From contig NZ_LOJP01000001.1 in assembly GCF_001553785.1 (NCBI RefSeq), positions 939,019-1,003,018 on the forward strand: a stretch of DNA of 64,000 nt. The letters are read 5' to 3'. The notes under the pieces are model-generated. The model was not told the DNA's origin. It saw nothing but the letters and a program-made list of their open reading frames with translations, and made no database searches. The translations under genes and the position numbers were made by a program. Numbering within the stretch: the stretch's first letter is position 1; every line of letters begins with the position of its first letter. This stretch comes from Actinoplanes sp. TFC3. Its GTDB lineage: Bacteria > Actinomycetota > Actinomycetes > Mycobacteriales > Micromonosporaceae. Shown here piece by piece: positions 16,143 to 26,167 of the stretch.

Positions 16143-16982
16143 ATGGCAATCCGTAAGTACAAGCCGACCACGCCGGGCCGTCGTGGCTCCAGCGTCGCCG
16201 ACTTCGCCGAGATCACCCGGTCGACGCCGGAGAAGTCTCTGCTGGTTCCGCTGCCCAAGAAGGGTGGCCGCAACGTCCACGGTCGCATCACGACGCGGCA
16301 CCAGGGCGGTGGCCACAAGCGGCAGTACCGGCTGATCGACTTCCGGCGCAACGACAAGGACGGCGTGCCGGCCAAGGTCGCTCACATTGAGTACGACCCC
16401 AACCGCACCTCCCGCATCGCTCTGCTGCACTACGCCGACGGTGAGAAGCGCTACATTCTCGCGCCGAAGGACCTCAAGCAGGGCGACCGCGTCGAGTCGG
16501 GCGTGGGCGCGGACATCAAGCCGGGCAACAACCTGCCCCTGCGCAACATCCCGGTCGGTACGACGGTCCACGGTGTGGAGCTTCGTCCCGGCGGTGGCGC
16601 CAAGCTGGCCCGTTCGGCCGGCGTCGGCATCCAGCTCCTGGGCCGTGAAGGTGCGTACGCCACGCTGCGTATGCCCTCCGGCGAGATCCGTCGCGTCGAC
16701 ATCCGCTGCCGCGCGACCGTCGGCGAGATCGGCAACGCCGAGCAGTCGAACATCAACTGGGGCAAGGCCGGCCGCATGCGGTGGAAGGGCAAGCGCCCGA
16801 CCGTCCGTGGTGTCGCCATGAACCCGATCGACCACCCGCACGGTGGTGGTGAGGGTAAGACCTCCGGTGGTCGCCACCCGGTGAACCCGGCTGGTAAGCC
16901 CGAGGGCCGTACCCGCCGCAAGGGCCAGGAGAGCGACAAGCTGATCGTTCGCCGCCGCTACGCCACCCGCAAGCGCGGGTAA
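16143..16982 (+). CDS. rplB: 50S ribosomal protein L2
   Basis: 279 residues from ATG at 16143. L2 is essential for subunit association and peptide-bond formation. The signature [19 protein letters not shown] is present near the C-terminus and contains the conserved histidine of the HPHGGGEG loop. rpsS follows after 13 bases. Confidence 0.98.
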   Translation: MAIRKYKPTTPGRRGSSVADFAEITRSTPEKSLLVPLPKKGGRNVHGRITTRHQGGGHKRQYRLIDFRRNDKDGVPAKVAHIEYDPNRTSRIALLHYADGEKRYILAPKDLKQGDRVESGVGADIKPGNNLPLRNIPVGTTVHGVELRPGGGAKLARSAGVGIQLLGREGAYATLRMPSGEIRRVDIRCRATVGEIGNAEQSNINWGKAGRMRWKGKRPTVRGVAMNPIDHPHGGGEGKTSGGRHPVNPAGKPEGRTRRKGQESDKLIVRRRYATRKRG

Positions 16983-16995
16983 CGGGAGTTAAAAG

Positions 16996-17277
16996 ATGCC
17001 TCGCAGCCTGAAGAAGGGCCCGTTCGTCGACGACCACCTGATCAAGAAGGTGGAAGTCCAGAACGAGAAGAACTCGAAGAACGTCATCAAGACCTGGTCG
17101 CGGCGCTCGACGATCATTCCCGACATGCTCGGGCACACGATCGCGGTGCACGACGGGCGCAAGCACGTCCCGGTGTTCATCACCGAGGCCATGGTCGGTC
17201 ACAAGCTCGGCGAGTTCGCTCTGACCCGTACGTTCAAGGGTCACGAGAAGGACGACCGCAAGAGCCGTCGTCGCTAA
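16996..17277 (+). CDS. rpsS: 30S ribosomal protein S19
   Basis: 93 residues from ATG at 16996 ([15 protein letters not shown]). S19 is in the 30S head near the A-site finger. Typical motifs [20 protein letters not shown] and [10 protein letters not shown] are present. Length matches the family. Confidence 0.98.
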   Translation: MPRSLKKGPFVDDHLIKKVEVQNEKNSKNVIKTWSRRSTIIPDMLGHTIAVHDGRKHVPVFITEAMVGHKLGEFALTRTFKGHEKDDRKSRRR

Positions 17278-17308
17278 CCAGTCCACGGACTAGAAAGGGG
17301 TTACAGCG

Positions 17309-17782
17309 ATGCCAGTCAAGAGCGATGCTCCGGCGCTTCCAGGCGCTCGGGCAGTTGCGCGCCACGTGCGCATCTCGCCGAACAAGGCGCGCCGTGTGAT
17401 CAACCTCGTCCGCGGTCTGCCCGCGAAGGAGGCTCTCACGGTCCTGCAGTTCGCGCCTCAGGCTGCGAGCGAGCAGGTCTACAAGGTGCTCGCCAGCGCG
17501 ATTGCCAACGCCGAGAACAACGTGCGGCTCGACCCGGACGCGCTCCTGGTCGCCGAGGCGTTCGTTGACGAGGGCCCGACGCTGAAGCGGTTCCGGCCGC
17601 GGGCGCAGGGCCGGGCGTACCGGATCCGCAAGCGCACCTGTCACATCACGATCGCGGTGGAAGCCGTCCAGGTCACCACGCCTGGCCGCAAGGCCACCGC
17701 GAAGGCCGCACCGGCCAAGTCGGCGGCACCCGCCGCTGAGGCCGCGCAGGCCGAGTCCCAGAGCACGGAAGGTGCCGAGTAA
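17309..17782 (+). CDS. rplV: 50S ribosomal protein L22
   Basis: 157 residues from ATG at 17309. L22 lines the exit tunnel next to L4. The core reads [20 protein letters not shown] and [16 protein letters not shown]. An alanine/lysine-rich tail of about 35 residues extends beyond the E. coli length, as is usual in actinobacteria. The stop shares a base with the rpsC start (TAATG). Confidence 0.97.
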   Translation: MPVKSDAPALPGARAVARHVRISPNKARRVINLVRGLPAKEALTVLQFAPQAASEQVYKVLASAIANAENNVRLDPDALLVAEAFVDEGPTLKRFRPRAQGRAYRIRKRTCHITIAVEAVQVTTPGRKATAKAAPAKSAAPAAEAAQAESQSTEGAE

Positions 17783-18639
17783 TGGGTCAGAAAGTTCACC
17801 CCACCGGGTTCCGGCTCGGCATCTCCACCGACTGGAAGAGCCGCTGGTTCGCGGACAAGCTCTACAAGGACTACATCGGCGAGGACGTCAAGATCCGCCG
17901 CATGATGTCCAAGGGCCTCGAGCGCGCCGGCATCTCGAAGGTGGACATCGAGCGCACCCGTGACCGCGTCCGCGTCGACATCCACACCGCGCGTCCGGGC
18001 ATCGTCATCGGCCGTAAGGGTGCTGAGGCGGACCGTATCCGCGGCGAGCTCGAGAAGCTCACCGGCAAGCAGGTTCAGCTCAACATTCTTGAGGTGAAGA
18101 GCCCGGAGTCGGACGCGCAGCTCGTGGCGCAGGGCGTCGCCGAGCAGCTGTCCAGCCGGGTCAGCTTCCGCCGGGCGATGCGCAAGGCCATGCAGTCGGC
18201 GATGAAGAACCCGGTCTGCAAGGGCATCCGGGTGCAGGTCTCCGGCCGCCTCGGTGGCGCGGAGATGAGCCGCACGGAGTTCTACCGTGAGGGTCGCGTC
18301 CCGCTGCACACGCTGCGCGCCGACATCGAGTACGGCTTCTTCGAGGCTCGTACCACGTTCGGTCGCATCGGCGTGAAGGTCTGGATCTACAAGGGCGACG
18401 CCGTGCCCGGCCGCGAGGTAGCCCCCGAGGCGCCCGCGCGTCCGCGCCGTGACCGTGGCGACCGTCCCGAGCGTCCGCGCCGCGGCCGTTCCGGTTCGTC
18501 CGGCACGACCGCCGGTGGCACCGAGGCTGGCCGCGCTGCCGCGCAGGCCCGTACGGGTGACACCCCGGCCGGCGAGAACGTCAACGACGCCGCGGTTGCC
18601 GCGGCTCCGGCTCCGGCCGAAACGCAGCAGGAGGGCTGA
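17782..18639 (+). CDS. rpsC: 30S ribosomal protein S3
   Basis: 285 residues from ATG at 17782, overlapping the rplV stop by one base. S3 helps form the mRNA entry channel and helicase. The N-terminal KH domain ([19 protein letters not shown]) and the C-terminal S3 domain are complete. From about residue 213 a basic, proline/arginine-rich and then alanine-rich extension of some 70 residues follows. It is absent in E. coli and common in high-G+C actinobacteria. Confidence 0.97.
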   Translation: MGQKVHPTGFRLGISTDWKSRWFADKLYKDYIGEDVKIRRMMSKGLERAGISKVDIERTRDRVRVDIHTARPGIVIGRKGAEADRIRGELEKLTGKQVQLNILEVKSPESDAQLVAQGVAEQLSSRVSFRRAMRKAMQSAMKNPVCKGIRVQVSGRLGGAEMSRTEFYREGRVPLHTLRADIEYGFFEARTTFGRIGVKVWIYKGDAVPGREVAPEAPARPRRDRGDRPERPRRGRSGSSGTTAGGTEAGRAAAQARTGDTPAGENVNDAAVAAAPAPAETQQEG

Positions 18640-18642
18640 CAC

Positions 18643-19068
18643 ATGCTGATGCCGCGTAAGCCCCCGAAGGGCTTCCGCAAGCCGCACCACCCGGACCGCC
18701 ACGGCGCGTCCAAGGGCGGCAACCGGGTGGTCTTCGGCGAGTTCGGTATCCAGGCCCTGGAGCCGGCATACGTGACCAACCGGCAGATCGAGTCGGCCCG
18801 TATCGCCATGACGCGCCACATCAAGCGTGGCGGTAAGGTCTGGATCTCGATCTTCCCGGACCAGGCACTGACCAAGAAGCCTGCCGAAACCCGCATGGGT
18901 TCCGGTAAGGGTTCGCCGGAGTGGTGGGTGGCGAACGTCAAGCCGGGACGCATTCTCTTCGAGATGTCGTTCCCGAATGAGACGATTGCGCGCGAAGCGA
19001 TGCGTCGCGCGATCCACAAGCTCCCGATGAAGTGCCGCATCGTGACACGCGAAGTGGGTGAAAACTGA
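18643..19068 (+). CDS. rplP: 50S ribosomal protein L16
   Basis: 141 residues from ATG at 18643 ([20 protein letters not shown]). L16 supports the A-site tRNA at the central protuberance. GMGSGKG-type motif appears as [19 protein letters not shown]. Its stop overlaps the rpmC start by one base. Confidence 0.97.
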   Translation: MLMPRKPPKGFRKPHHPDRHGASKGGNRVVFGEFGIQALEPAYVTNRQIESARIAMTRHIKRGGKVWISIFPDQALTKKPAETRMGSGKGSPEWWVANVKPGRILFEMSFPNETIAREAMRRAIHKLPMKCRIVTREVGEN

Positions 19069-19301
19069 TGGCAGCGGGCGTGAAGCCGGCCGAGCTGCGC
19101 GAGCTCTCCGAAGAGGAGCTGGTCTCGCGGCTGCGGGAGGCGAAGGCGGAGCTGTTCAATCTTCGCGTGCAAGGCGCGACCGGTCAGCTCGACAACCACC
19201 GTCGGCTGCAGGTTGTCCGCAAGGACATCGCGAGGATCTACACGATCATGCGTGAGCGTGAGCTCGGGCTCTCGGCCGCGCCGAGTGAGGTGACAGCATG
19301 A
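19068..19301 (+). CDS. rpmC: 50S ribosomal protein L29
   Basis: 77 residues from ATG at 19068. L29 is a small helical protein at the tunnel exit. [20 protein letters not shown] and [14 protein letters not shown] are typical. The stop overlaps the rpsQ start (ATGA). Confidence 0.95.
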   Translation: MAAGVKPAELRELSEEELVSRLREAKAELFNLRVQGATGQLDNHRRLQVVRKDIARIYTIMRERELGLSAAPSEVTA

Positions 19302-19588
19302 GTGAAACTGCCCCCCAGGGTACGAACGCCGTTGCGCCGCGGTCTCAGCGCAAGGTGCGCGAGGGTCTCGTCGTCAGCGACAAGATGGATAAGACCGTCG
19401 TCGTCGAGGTCGAGGACCGCGTCAAGCACGCCCTCTACGGCAAGGTGATCCGTCGCACCCGCAAGCTCAAGGTGCACGACGAGCAGAACGCGTGCGGCAT
19501 CGGTGACCGGGTCCTGATGATGGAGACCCGCCCGCTGTCGGCCACCAAGCGGTGGCGTGTCGTGGAGATCCTCGAAAAGGCCAAGTGA
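19298..19588 (+). CDS. rpsQ: 30S ribosomal protein S17
   Basis: 96 residues from ATG at 19298. S17 is a primary 16S rRNA-binding OB-fold protein. The core [19 protein letters not shown] is clear after an N-terminal extension of about 20 residues. It is the last gene before the intercistronic hairpin at 19592-19619. Confidence 0.97.
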   Translation: MSETAPQGTNAVAPRSQRKVREGLVVSDKMDKTVVVEVEDRVKHALYGKVIRRTRKLKVHDEQNACGIGDRVLMMETRPLSATKRWRVVEILEKAK

Positions 19589-19591
19589 GTG

Positions 19592-19619
19592 CGCTGGGCC
19601 GGTGCGAGCCGGCCCAGCG
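19592..19619 (+). promoter_or_regulatory. Intercistronic hairpin rpsQ-rplN
   Basis: A perfect 11-base stem CGCTGGGCCGG (19592-19602) / CCGGCCCAGCG (19609-19619) has a six-base loop. It lies three bases after the rpsQ stop, at the classic boundary between the S10 and spc operons. No U-run follows, so partial termination or processing is likely rather than a full stop. Confidence 0.65.
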
Positions 19620-19682
19620 AACCATCGTTCCGCCAAGCTTCGGATGCTCGATCCGGAGAACTGGCAGACATAGGAGACAGAC

Positions 19683-20051
19683 GTGATCCAGCAGGAGTCG
19701 CGACTGCGCGTCGCCGACAACACGGGTGCCCGGGAAATCCTGTGCATCCGTGTACTGGGCGGCTCCGGCCGCCGCTACGCGAGCATCGGCGACGTCATCG
19801 TGGCCACGGTCAAGGACGCCATCCCGGGCGCCGGTGTGAAGAAGGGTGACGTCGTCAAGGCGGTCATCGTTCGCACCGCCAAGGAGAAGCGCCGTCCCGA
19901 CGGCTCGTACATCCGCTTCGACGAGAACGCCGCCGTCATCATCAAGGACGGCGGAGACCCCCGCGGCACGCGCATCTTCGGCCCGGTCGGCCGCGAGCTG
20001 CGCGACAAGCGGTTCATGAAGATCATCAGCCTGGCGCCGGAGGTGCTCTGA
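19683..20051 (+). CDS. rplN: 50S ribosomal protein L14
   Basis: 122 residues from GTG at 19683, exactly the family length. L14 sits at the subunit interface. The start [20 protein letters not shown] and the motif [14 protein letters not shown] are typical. A 63-base spacer separates it from the preceding hairpin; rplX follows after two bases. Confidence 0.98.
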   Translation: MIQQESRLRVADNTGAREILCIRVLGGSGRRYASIGDVIVATVKDAIPGAGVKKGDVVKAVIVRTAKEKRRPDGSYIRFDENAAVIIKDGGDPRGTRIFGPVGRELRDKRFMKIISLAPEVL

Positions 20052-20053
20052 CC

Positions 20054-20368
20054 GTGAAGATCAAGAAGGGCGACACGGTCGTCGTCATCGCCGGCAAGGA
20101 CAAGGGCGCCAAGGGTAAGGTCATTGCGGCCTTCCCGCGCCAGGACAAGGTCCTTGTCGAGGGCGTCAACCGCATCAAGAAGCACGAGCGCATCCGTACG
20201 AACCAGCGCGGTTCGAAGACCGGTGGCATCGTTACGCAGGAAGCCCCGATCCACATCTCGAACGTGCAGATCGTGGACTCCGAGGGCAAGCCGACCCGGG
20301 TTGGCTTCCGCACCGACGACAACGGCCAGAAGGTCCGGATCGCCCGTACCACTGGTAAGGACCTGTGA
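20054..20368 (+). CDS. rplX: 50S ribosomal protein L24
   Basis: 104 residues from GTG at 20054. L24 is an assembly initiator with a KOW motif, seen as [39 protein letters not shown] is the conserved basic loop. It overlaps rplE by one base. Confidence 0.97.
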   Translation: MKIKKGDTVVVIAGKDKGAKGKVIAAFPRQDKVLVEGVNRIKKHERIRTNQRGSKTGGIVTQEAPIHISNVQIVDSEGKPTRVGFRTDDNGQKVRIARTTGKDL

Positions 20369-20937
20369 TGACTGCCGCTACCGAGACCAAGACCCTGCCC
20401 CGGCTGAAGCAGAAGTACCGCAGCGAGGTCATCTCTGCGCTTCAGGAGCAGTACAAGTACGGCAACCCCATGCAGGTCCCCGGCCTGGTCAAGGTCGTCG
20501 TGAACATGGGTGTCGGCGAGGCTGCTCGCGACGCCAAGCTGATCGACGGTGCGGTGCGTGACCTCACCACCATCACCGGCCAGAAGCCGCTGGTTCGCCG
20601 GGCGACCAAGTCCATCGCGCAGTTCAAGCTGCGTGAGGGCATGCCGATCGGCGCGAAGGTCACCCTTCGCAACGACCGGATGTGGGAGTTCGTGGACCGG
20701 CTGTTGTCGATCGCGCTGCCGCGTATCCGTGACTTCCGCGGGCTCGACGGGCGCAAGCTCGACGGGCACGGCAACTACACGTTCGGTCTGACCGAGCAGT
20801 CGGTGTTCCACGAGATCGACCAGGACCGGATCGATCGCACGCGGGGCATGGACATCACGGTGGTGACCACCGCCAAGACCGACGAGGAGGGCCGGCAGCT
20901 GCTCAAGCTCCTGGGCTTCCCGTTCAAGGAGAACTGA
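20368..20937 (+). CDS. rplE: 50S ribosomal protein L5
   Basis: 189 residues from ATG at 20368 (TGATG overlap with rplX); an in-frame GTG at 20365 would add one residue. L5 binds 5S rRNA and the P-site tRNA. Motifs [35 protein letters not shown] and [15 protein letters not shown] are diagnostic. rpsZ follows after two bases. Confidence 0.97.
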   Translation: MTAATETKTLPRLKQKYRSEVISALQEQYKYGNPMQVPGLVKVVVNMGVGEAARDAKLIDGAVRDLTTITGQKPLVRRATKSIAQFKLREGMPIGAKVTLRNDRMWEFVDRLLSIALPRIRDFRGLDGRKLDGHGNYTFGLTEQSVFHEIDQDRIDRTRGMDITVVTTAKTDEEGRQLLKLLGFPFKEN

Positions 20938-20939
20938 GC

Positions 20940-21125
20940 ATGGCTAAGAAGGCCCTGATCATCAAGGCGGCCGCGAAGCCCAAGTTCGCTGTGCGGGCGT
21001 ACACCCGGTGCCAGCGGTGCGGTCGCCCGCACTCGGTCTACCGTAAGTTCGGCCTCTGCCGGGTTTGCGTGCGAGACATGGCCCACCGCGGTGAGCTCCC
21101 CGGCGTGTCCAAGGCTTCCTGGTAA
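20940..21125 (+). CDS. rpsZ: 30S ribosomal protein S14, zinc-binding type
   Basis: 61 residues from ATG at 20940. This is the short S14 with four cysteines in two pairs, C24-C27 and C40-C43, which bind zinc. Many actinobacteria carry a second, zinc-independent S14 elsewhere under Zur control; none is in this window. The position between rplE and rpsH is standard. Confidence 0.98.
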   Translation: MAKKALIIKAAAKPKFAVRAYTRCQRCGRPHSVYRKFGLCRVCVRDMAHRGELPGVSKASW

Positions 21126-21200
21126 ACGACTTGTAATACCGCTTCGCCGTAGGCCTGGAGTGAATCCGGGAACCCCGGCGAGAAAGGTTGACGAATACCC

Positions 21201-21608
21201 ATGACGATGACGGACCCGATCGCAGACATGCTCACGCGTCTGCGTAACGCCAACCAGGCGTACCACGACAAGGTGACCATGCCCTTCTCGAAGATCAAGG
21301 CGAACATCGCCGAGGTCCTCAAGGCGGAGGGCTACATCGCCTCCTGGTCGGCCGAGGAGCCTGAAGAAGGCGAAGTCGGCAAGCGCCTGGTCGTTGAACT
21401 GAAGTACGGCCAGAGCCGCGAGCGCAGCCTCGCCGGGATCAAGCGCGTGTCCAAGCCCGGTCTGCGGGTTTACGCCAAGTCCGACGAGCTCCCCCGGGTG
21501 CTCGGCGGCCTCGGCGTCGCGATCATCTCGACGTCCCAGGGCCTCCTGACTGACCGGCAGGCCCGCAAGCGGAGCGTTGGCGGGGAAGTCCTCGCCTTCG
21601 TCTGGTAA
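21201..21608 (+). CDS. rpsH: 30S ribosomal protein S8
   Basis: 135 residues from ATG at 21201 ([20 protein letters not shown]), with AGAAAGG upstream. S8 is a primary 16S-binding protein and in E. coli represses the spc operon. The C-terminal [18 protein letters not shown] is typical. A 75-base gap before it shows no clear signal. Confidence 0.98.
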   Translation: MTMTDPIADMLTRLRNANQAYHDKVTMPFSKIKANIAEVLKAEGYIASWSAEEPEEGEVGKRLVVELKYGQSRERSLAGIKRVSKPGLRVYAKSDELPRVLGGLGVAIISTSQGLLTDRQARKRSVGGEVLAFVW

Positions 21609-21621
21609 CGGAGACTTAGAC

Positions 21622-22164
21622 ATGTCGCGTATTGGACGTAAGTCGATCCCGGTTCCCGCCGGCGTCGACGTCACCATCACGGGCCAGACCGTCAAGGTCA
21701 AGGGTCCCAAGGGCGAACTCTCGCACACCGTCGCCGAGCCGATCACGGTTGAGAAGGCGGAGAACGGCGAGCTGCAGGTCAACCGCCCCAACGACGAGCG
21801 CAAGGCCAAGGAGCTCCACGGGCTCTCGCGGACCCTCGTCGCCAACATGATCGTCGGGGTCACCGAGGGCTACAAGAAGACCCTGGAGATCAACGGCACC
21901 GGTTACCGCGTGACCGCCAAGGGCAAGGACCTCGAGTTCGCCCTGGGCTTCTCGCACCCGGTCAACGTGCCCGCGCCGACCGGCATCACCTTCTCGGTGG
22001 AGCGGCCCACGCAGTTCACGGTGGCAGGCATCGACAAGCAGCTCGTCGGCGAGGTCGCCGCGAACATCCGGAAGATCCGCCCGCCGGAGCCTTACAAGGG
22101 CAAGGGCGTCAAGTACCAGGGCGAGGTCATCCGCCGCAAGGCTGGAAAGGCAGGTAAGAAGTGA
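21622..22164 (+). CDS. rplF: 50S ribosomal protein L6
   Basis: 180 residues from ATG at 21622 ([20 protein letters not shown]), chosen because it gives the family length and start. L6 lies at the base of the L7/L12 stalk near the sarcin-ricin loop. The C-terminal [17 protein letters not shown] is diagnostic. The stop overlaps the rplR start (GTGA). Confidence 0.98.
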   Translation: MSRIGRKSIPVPAGVDVTITGQTVKVKGPKGELSHTVAEPITVEKAENGELQVNRPNDERKAKELHGLSRTLVANMIVGVTEGYKKTLEINGTGYRVTAKGKDLEFALGFSHPVNVPAPTGITFSVERPTQFTVAGIDKQLVGEVAANIRKIRPPEPYKGKGVKYQGEVIRRKAGKAGKK

Positions 22165-22556
22165 CCGCCACGCTGCTCAAGCGCCGCAATGGCGGCGGTG
22201 TCGCCTCCAAGCGCGCCGTCCGCAAGGCGCGTCGGCACTTCCGGGTCCGCAAGAACGTCCGCGGCACCGCCGAGCGTCCCCGCCTGGTCGTCACCCGGTC
22301 CTCGCGGAACATCACCGCGCAGATCGTCGACGACCTCAAGGGCCACACGGTGGCTTCTGCCTCCACGCTCGACGCCTCGCTGCGGGGTTCCGAGGGTGAC
22401 AAGAGTGCGCTGGCCGGCAAGGTCGGTACGCTGCTCGCCGAGCGGGCCAAGGCCGCGGGCGTGTCCAAGGTCGTCTTCGACCGCGGTGGCAACAAGTACG
22501 CGGGGCGTATCGCCGCGCTTGCCGACGCCGCCCGCGAAGCCGGACTCGAGTTCTAG
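22161..22556 (+). CDS. rplR: 50S ribosomal protein L18
   Basis: 131 residues from GTG at 22161. L18 binds 5S rRNA with L5. Motifs [20 protein letters not shown] and [20 protein letters not shown] are typical. rpsE follows after 13 bases with GGAGGGAA in front. Confidence 0.97.
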   Translation: MTATLLKRRNGGGVASKRAVRKARRHFRVRKNVRGTAERPRLVVTRSSRNITAQIVDDLKGHTVASASTLDASLRGSEGDKSALAGKVGTLLAERAKAAGVSKVVFDRGGNKYAGRIAALADAAREAGLEF

Positions 22557-22569
22557 GAGGGAATGACCA

Positions 22570-23190
22570 ATGCCTGGTCAGCAGCGCCGAGGCGGCGGGT
22601 CCGGCGGTAACAACGAAGGTGGCCGCCGCGACAACCGCCGTGAGGGCGGCCGCGGCAACGCGCCCGTCGAGAAGACCCCGCACCTCGAGCGGGTCGTCGC
22701 GATCAACCGTGTCGCGAAGGTCGTGAAGGGTGGTCGTCGCTTCAGCTTCACCGCCCTCGTGATCGTCGGCGACGGTGACGGCACCGTCGGCATCGGCTAC
22801 GGAAAGGCCAAGGAGGTGCCCGCGGCCATCGCCAAGGGCGTCGAGGAGGCCAAGAAGCACTTCTTCAAGGTCCCGCGGATCGGTGCGACCATCCCGCACC
22901 CGATCACCGGTGAGGCCGCTGCGGGTGTCGTCCTGCTCAAGCCGGCCTCGGCGGGTACCGGTGTTATCGCCGGTGGCCCGGTGCGTGCCGTGCTGGAGTG
23001 CGCGGGCATCCACGACGTGCTGAGCAAGAGCCTCGGCTCGTCGAACCCGATCAACATCGTGCACGCGACGGTGGCCGCGCTCCGGGGCCTCGAGTCGCCG
23101 GAGCAGGTTGCGGCGCGCCGTGGCCTCCCGGTCGAGGACGTGGCCCCCGCGGCCATGCTGGCGGCTCGTGCGGAAGCGGCGGTGCACTGA
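22570..23190 (+). CDS. rpsE: 30S ribosomal protein S5
   Basis: 206 residues from ATG at 22570. S5 acts in decoding accuracy and in the helicase at the mRNA entry. A glycine/arginine-rich, disordered N-terminus of about 35 residues precedes the dsRNA-binding-like domain ([19 protein letters not shown]). The C-terminal domain carries [14 protein letters not shown]. The stop overlaps the rpmD start. Confidence 0.97.
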   Translation: MPGQQRRGGGSGGNNEGGRRDNRREGGRGNAPVEKTPHLERVVAINRVAKVVKGGRRFSFTALVIVGDGDGTVGIGYGKAKEVPAAIAKGVEEAKKHFFKVPRIGATIPHPITGEAAAGVVLLKPASAGTGVIAGGPVRAVLECAGIHDVLSKSLGSSNPINIVHATVAALRGLESPEQVAARRGLPVEDVAPAAMLAARAEAAVH

Positions 23191-23372
23191 TGGCACGCTT
23201 GAAGGTCACCCAGGTCCGGTCCGGTATCGGCCGTAAGCAGAACCAGCGGGACTCCCTGCGGTCGCTTGGGCTGAAGCGGATCAACGATGTGGTGGTCAAG
23301 GAAGACCGTCCCGAGATCCGGGGCATGATCTTCGCCGTGAACCACCTCGTCGCTGTCGAGGAGGTCGAGTAA
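23190..23372 (+). CDS. rpmD: 50S ribosomal protein L30
   Basis: 60 residues from ATG at 23190, inside the TGATG junction with rpsE. The protein reads [20 protein letters not shown], the usual L30 beginning. It shares a base with the rplO start (TAATG). Confidence 0.97.
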   Translation: MARLKVTQVRSGIGRKQNQRDSLRSLGLKRINDVVVKEDRPEIRGMIFAVNHLVAVEEVE

Positions 23373-23815
23373 TGGCGATCAAGGTCCACCACTTGCGTCC
23401 CGCTCCGGGAGCCAAGACCGCGAAGACCCGGGTGGGTCGCGGTGAGGGCTCCAAGGGCAAGACGGCCGGTCGCGGTACCAAGGGCACCGGCGCCCGTAAG
23501 AACGTTTCGGCGGCGTTCGAGGGTGGGCAGATGCCCATCCACATGCGTCTGCCGAAGCTGAAGGGCTTCAAGAACAAGAACAAGGTCGTCTTCCAGGTCG
23601 TGAACCTGGACCGCCTCGCCGAGCTGTTCCCGAACGGTGGCGAGGTCGGCCCGCTCGAGCTGGCTGAGGCCGGCGCGGTGCGGCGCGGCCAGCTCGTGAA
23701 GGTCCTCGGCTCGGGCGAGCTGGGCGGCGTGTCGCTGCAAATTTCGGCGCACGCGTTCAGCGAGTCGGCCAAGGAGAAGATCTCCGCAGCCGGTGGTTCC
23801 GCCACCGAGCTGTGA
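23372..23815 (+). CDS. rplO: 50S ribosomal protein L15
   Basis: 147 residues from ATG at 23372. L15 is a late assembly protein of the 50S core. Motifs [20 protein letters not shown] and [16 protein letters not shown] are diagnostic. It is the last ribosomal gene before the secY gap, which contains a large hairpin. Confidence 0.97.
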   Translation: MAIKVHHLRPAPGAKTAKTRVGRGEGSKGKTAGRGTKGTGARKNVSAAFEGGQMPIHMRLPKLKGFKNKNKVVFQVVNLDRLAELFPNGGEVGPLELAEAGAVRRGQLVKVLGSGELGGVSLQISAHAFSESAKEKISAAGGSATEL

Positions 23816-23822
23816 TTTTCGC

Positions 23823-23870
23823 CGGGGGTGCTGGCCCGGGTATCACACGTGATACCTGGCTGGCATCCCC
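23823..23870 (+). promoter_or_regulatory. Large hairpin between rplO and secY
   Basis: The core GGTATCAC (23839-23846) / GTGATACC (23849-23856) is perfect. Outer segments GGGGGTGCTGG (from 23824) and CTGGCATCCCC (up to 23870) extend it to about 20 paired bases with small bulges. No U-run follows. It may be a strong partial terminator or a protein-binding site; about 220 bases of non-coding DNA follow before secY. Confidence 0.55.
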
Positions 23871-24091
23871 GTTGTGGCGTTTGACCTGGGGATTCATCCG
23901 GTCGGGCGGCACCGTTCCAACGGCCGCGGCGTAGCTCTTCGTCCCCAGGTGTTGCACAAGCGGCGACCGTGCCTCACGACAGCCCCGTCAGGCTGTTAAA
24001 GTCCGTTCCCAGCTAGGGATATCGGTCGTCCGGACCGATGCCTACCCCCATCCGCCGGTTACAGGCGGCCACCTCGCGCAGGAGGAAGAAG

Positions 24092-25438
24092 TTGCTCTCC
24101 GCCTTTTCCAGTGCGTTCCGGACGCCTGACCTGCGCAAGAAACTGCTGTTCACAGTAGCGATCATCGCGGTCTACCGGCTCGGTGCCACACTGCCCAGCC
24201 CAGGCGTGTCCTACACCAACGTCCAGAACTGCCTGGACGCCGTGAACAGCTCCAACGCCGGCGGCGGGGTCCTGAACCTGCTGAACCTGTTCTCCGGTGG
24301 CGCGCTTCTTCAGCTGTCGGTGTTTGCGCTGGGCATCATGCCCTACATCACCGCCTCGATCATCCTGCAACTGCTCACGGTCGTGATTCCGCGCCTCGAG
24401 CAGTTGCGCAAGGAAGGTCAATCCGGTCAGGCCAAGATCACCCAGTACACCCGGTACCTGACTCTGGGCCTCGCGATCCTGCAGTCCTCGGCGTTCGTCG
24501 CACTGGCCCGCTCCGGCCAGTTGTTCGCCAACGCTTGCCCGCAGGACCAGGCCAACCTCCAGATCATTCCCGAGAACACCGGGCTGCCGCTGTGGCTGAC
24601 CCTGGTCATGCTGGTCATCACGATGACCGCGGGCACCGGTGTGGTCATGTGGCTCGGCGAGCTCATCACCGACCGCGGCGTCGGCAACGGCATGTCGGTC
24701 CTGATCTTCACCTCGATCGCCGCTCGCCTGCCCGGTGAGGGCTGGACGATCAAGGAGAGCGCCGGCTGGGCCAAGTTCTGGCTTGTTGTCGCGCTTGTGC
24801 TGCTGGTCATCTGCGCGGTCGTCTTCATCGAGCAGGCCCAGCGCCGCATCCCGGTGCAGTACGCGAAGCGGATGATCGGCCGGCGCATGTACGGCGGCAC
24901 CTCGACGTACATCCCGCTCAAGGTCAACCAGGCCGGTGTCGTACCGGTGATCTTCGCGTCGTCGCTGCTCTACCTGCCCCAGCTTTACCTGCAGTTCTTC
25001 GACCAGAACAACCTCAAGGGCTACCAGCAGTGGATCCAGAACAACCTGGCCAACCCCAGCCACTGGATCTACATCGCGACGTACTTCCTGCTGATCATCT
25101 TCTTCACGTACTTCTACGTCTCGATCACGTTCAACCCGACCGAGGTCGCGGAGAACATGAAGAAGTACGGTGGTTTCGTACCGGGCATCCGGCCCGGTAA
25201 GCCCACCGCCGACTACCTGGACTTCATCCTCAGCCGGATCACCTTGCCGGGCGCGCTGTACCTGGGCCTGATCTCCGTTCTCCCGAACTTCTTCTTCATC
25301 TGGCTGGACAACCAGCAGTACCAGAACTTCCCGTTCGGCGGCACCGCGGTGCTGATCATGGTGGGTGTGGGTCTGGAGACGGTGAAGCAGATCGAGAGCC
25401 AGCTCATGCAGCGCAACTACGAAGGGTTCCTCCGGTAG
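24092..25438 (+). CDS. secY: Preprotein translocase subunit SecY
   Basis: 448 residues from TTG at 24092. This start is chosen over an in-frame ATG at 24038 because a strong AGGAGGA lies at 24080-24086 and relatives begin LLSAFSSAFRTPDLRKKLLF. SecY forms the protein-conducting channel in the plasma membrane with SecE and SecG. About ten transmembrane segments are visible. The plug/gating region GGALLQLSVFALGIMPYI, the loop LITDRGVGNGMS and the NPTEVAENMKKYGGFVPGIR motif are conserved. adk and map follow, as in most actinobacteria. Confidence 0.97.
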   Translation: MLSAFSSAFRTPDLRKKLLFTVAIIAVYRLGATLPSPGVSYTNVQNCLDAVNSSNAGGGVLNLLNLFSGGALLQLSVFALGIMPYITASIILQLLTVVIPRLEQLRKEGQSGQAKITQYTRYLTLGLAILQSSAFVALARSGQLFANACPQDQANLQIIPENTGLPLWLTLVMLVITMTAGTGVVMWLGELITDRGVGNGMSVLIFTSIAARLPGEGWTIKESAGWAKFWLVVALVLLVICAVVFIEQAQRRIPVQYAKRMIGRRMYGGTSTYIPLKVNQAGVVPVIFASSLLYLPQLYLQFFDQNNLKGYQQWIQNNLANPSHWIYIATYFLLIIFFTYFYVSITFNPTEVAENMKKYGGFVPGIRPGKPTADYLDFILSRITLPGALYLGLISVLPNFFFIWLDNQQYQNFPFGGTAVLIMVGVGLETVKQIESQLMQRNYEGFLR

Positions 25439-25512
25439 TGGGGGCGCGGAGCCGGGGGGCTCTCGCGTCCGAGGTTTGCGAAGCTCGTTCTCACCGAAGC
25501 GAGGCGATGTAG

Positions 25513-26166
25513 GTGCGGCTGGTACTGGTGGGCCCTCCGGGGGCCGGCAAGGGGACCCAGGCTGAGTTCATCGCCGCCCATCTCGCCGTACCGAAGATCT
25601 CGACCGGTGACATCTTCCGAGCCAACGTGTCGCAGGGCACACCGCTGGGTCTTGAGGCCAAGCGGTACATGGACGCGGGCAACCTGGTCCCGGACGAGGT
25701 GACCATCAACATGGTCCGGGACCGGCTGGCCGAGCCCGATGCCGCCGACGGTTTCCTGCTGGACGGGTTCCCGAGAACCGTCCCTCAGGCGTCGGCGCTG
25801 GACAAGCTGCTGGCCGACCTCGGCACCGCCCTCGACCTCGTGATGGAACTTGTGGTCGACGACGACGAGGTCATCCGGCGGCTGTCGGGGCGGCGTACGT
25901 GCCGGGGCTGCGGCAAGATCTGGCACGTCGAGTTCGACCCGACGAGCAAGGAGAACATCTGCGACAGGTGTGGCTCCGAGCTCTTCCAGCGTGACGACGA
26001 CCGGGCGGAGACAATCGCCAACCGGCTCGTTGAGTACGCGGACAAGACCGCACCGCTTGTCGACTTCTATGGCGCGCAGGGCAAGCTCGTCGGCATCGAC
26101 GCGACCGGGCCGGTCGAGGACGTCACGGTGCGGGCGATCGACGCATTGCGCTCGTACGGAGGCTGA
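25513..26166 (+). CDS. adk: Adenylate kinase
   Basis: 217 residues from GTG at 25513. It interconverts ATP + AMP and 2 ADP in the cytoplasm. The P-loop GPPGAGKGT is at residues 7-15, and LDGFPRT lies near residue 84. The lid has two CxxC pairs (C130-C133 and C150-C153), so it is the long, zinc-binding form. The Shine-Dalgarno is weak (an AGG next to the start). map follows after one base. Confidence 0.97.
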   Translation: MRLVLVGPPGAGKGTQAEFIAAHLAVPKISTGDIFRANVSQGTPLGLEAKRYMDAGNLVPDEVTINMVRDRLAEPDAADGFLLDGFPRTVPQASALDKLLADLGTALDLVMELVVDDDEVIRRLSGRRTCRGCGKIWHVEFDPTSKENICDRCGSELFQRDDDRAETIANRLVEYADKTAPLVDFYGAQGKLVGIDATGPVEDVTVRAIDALRSYGG

Positions 26167-26167
26167 C

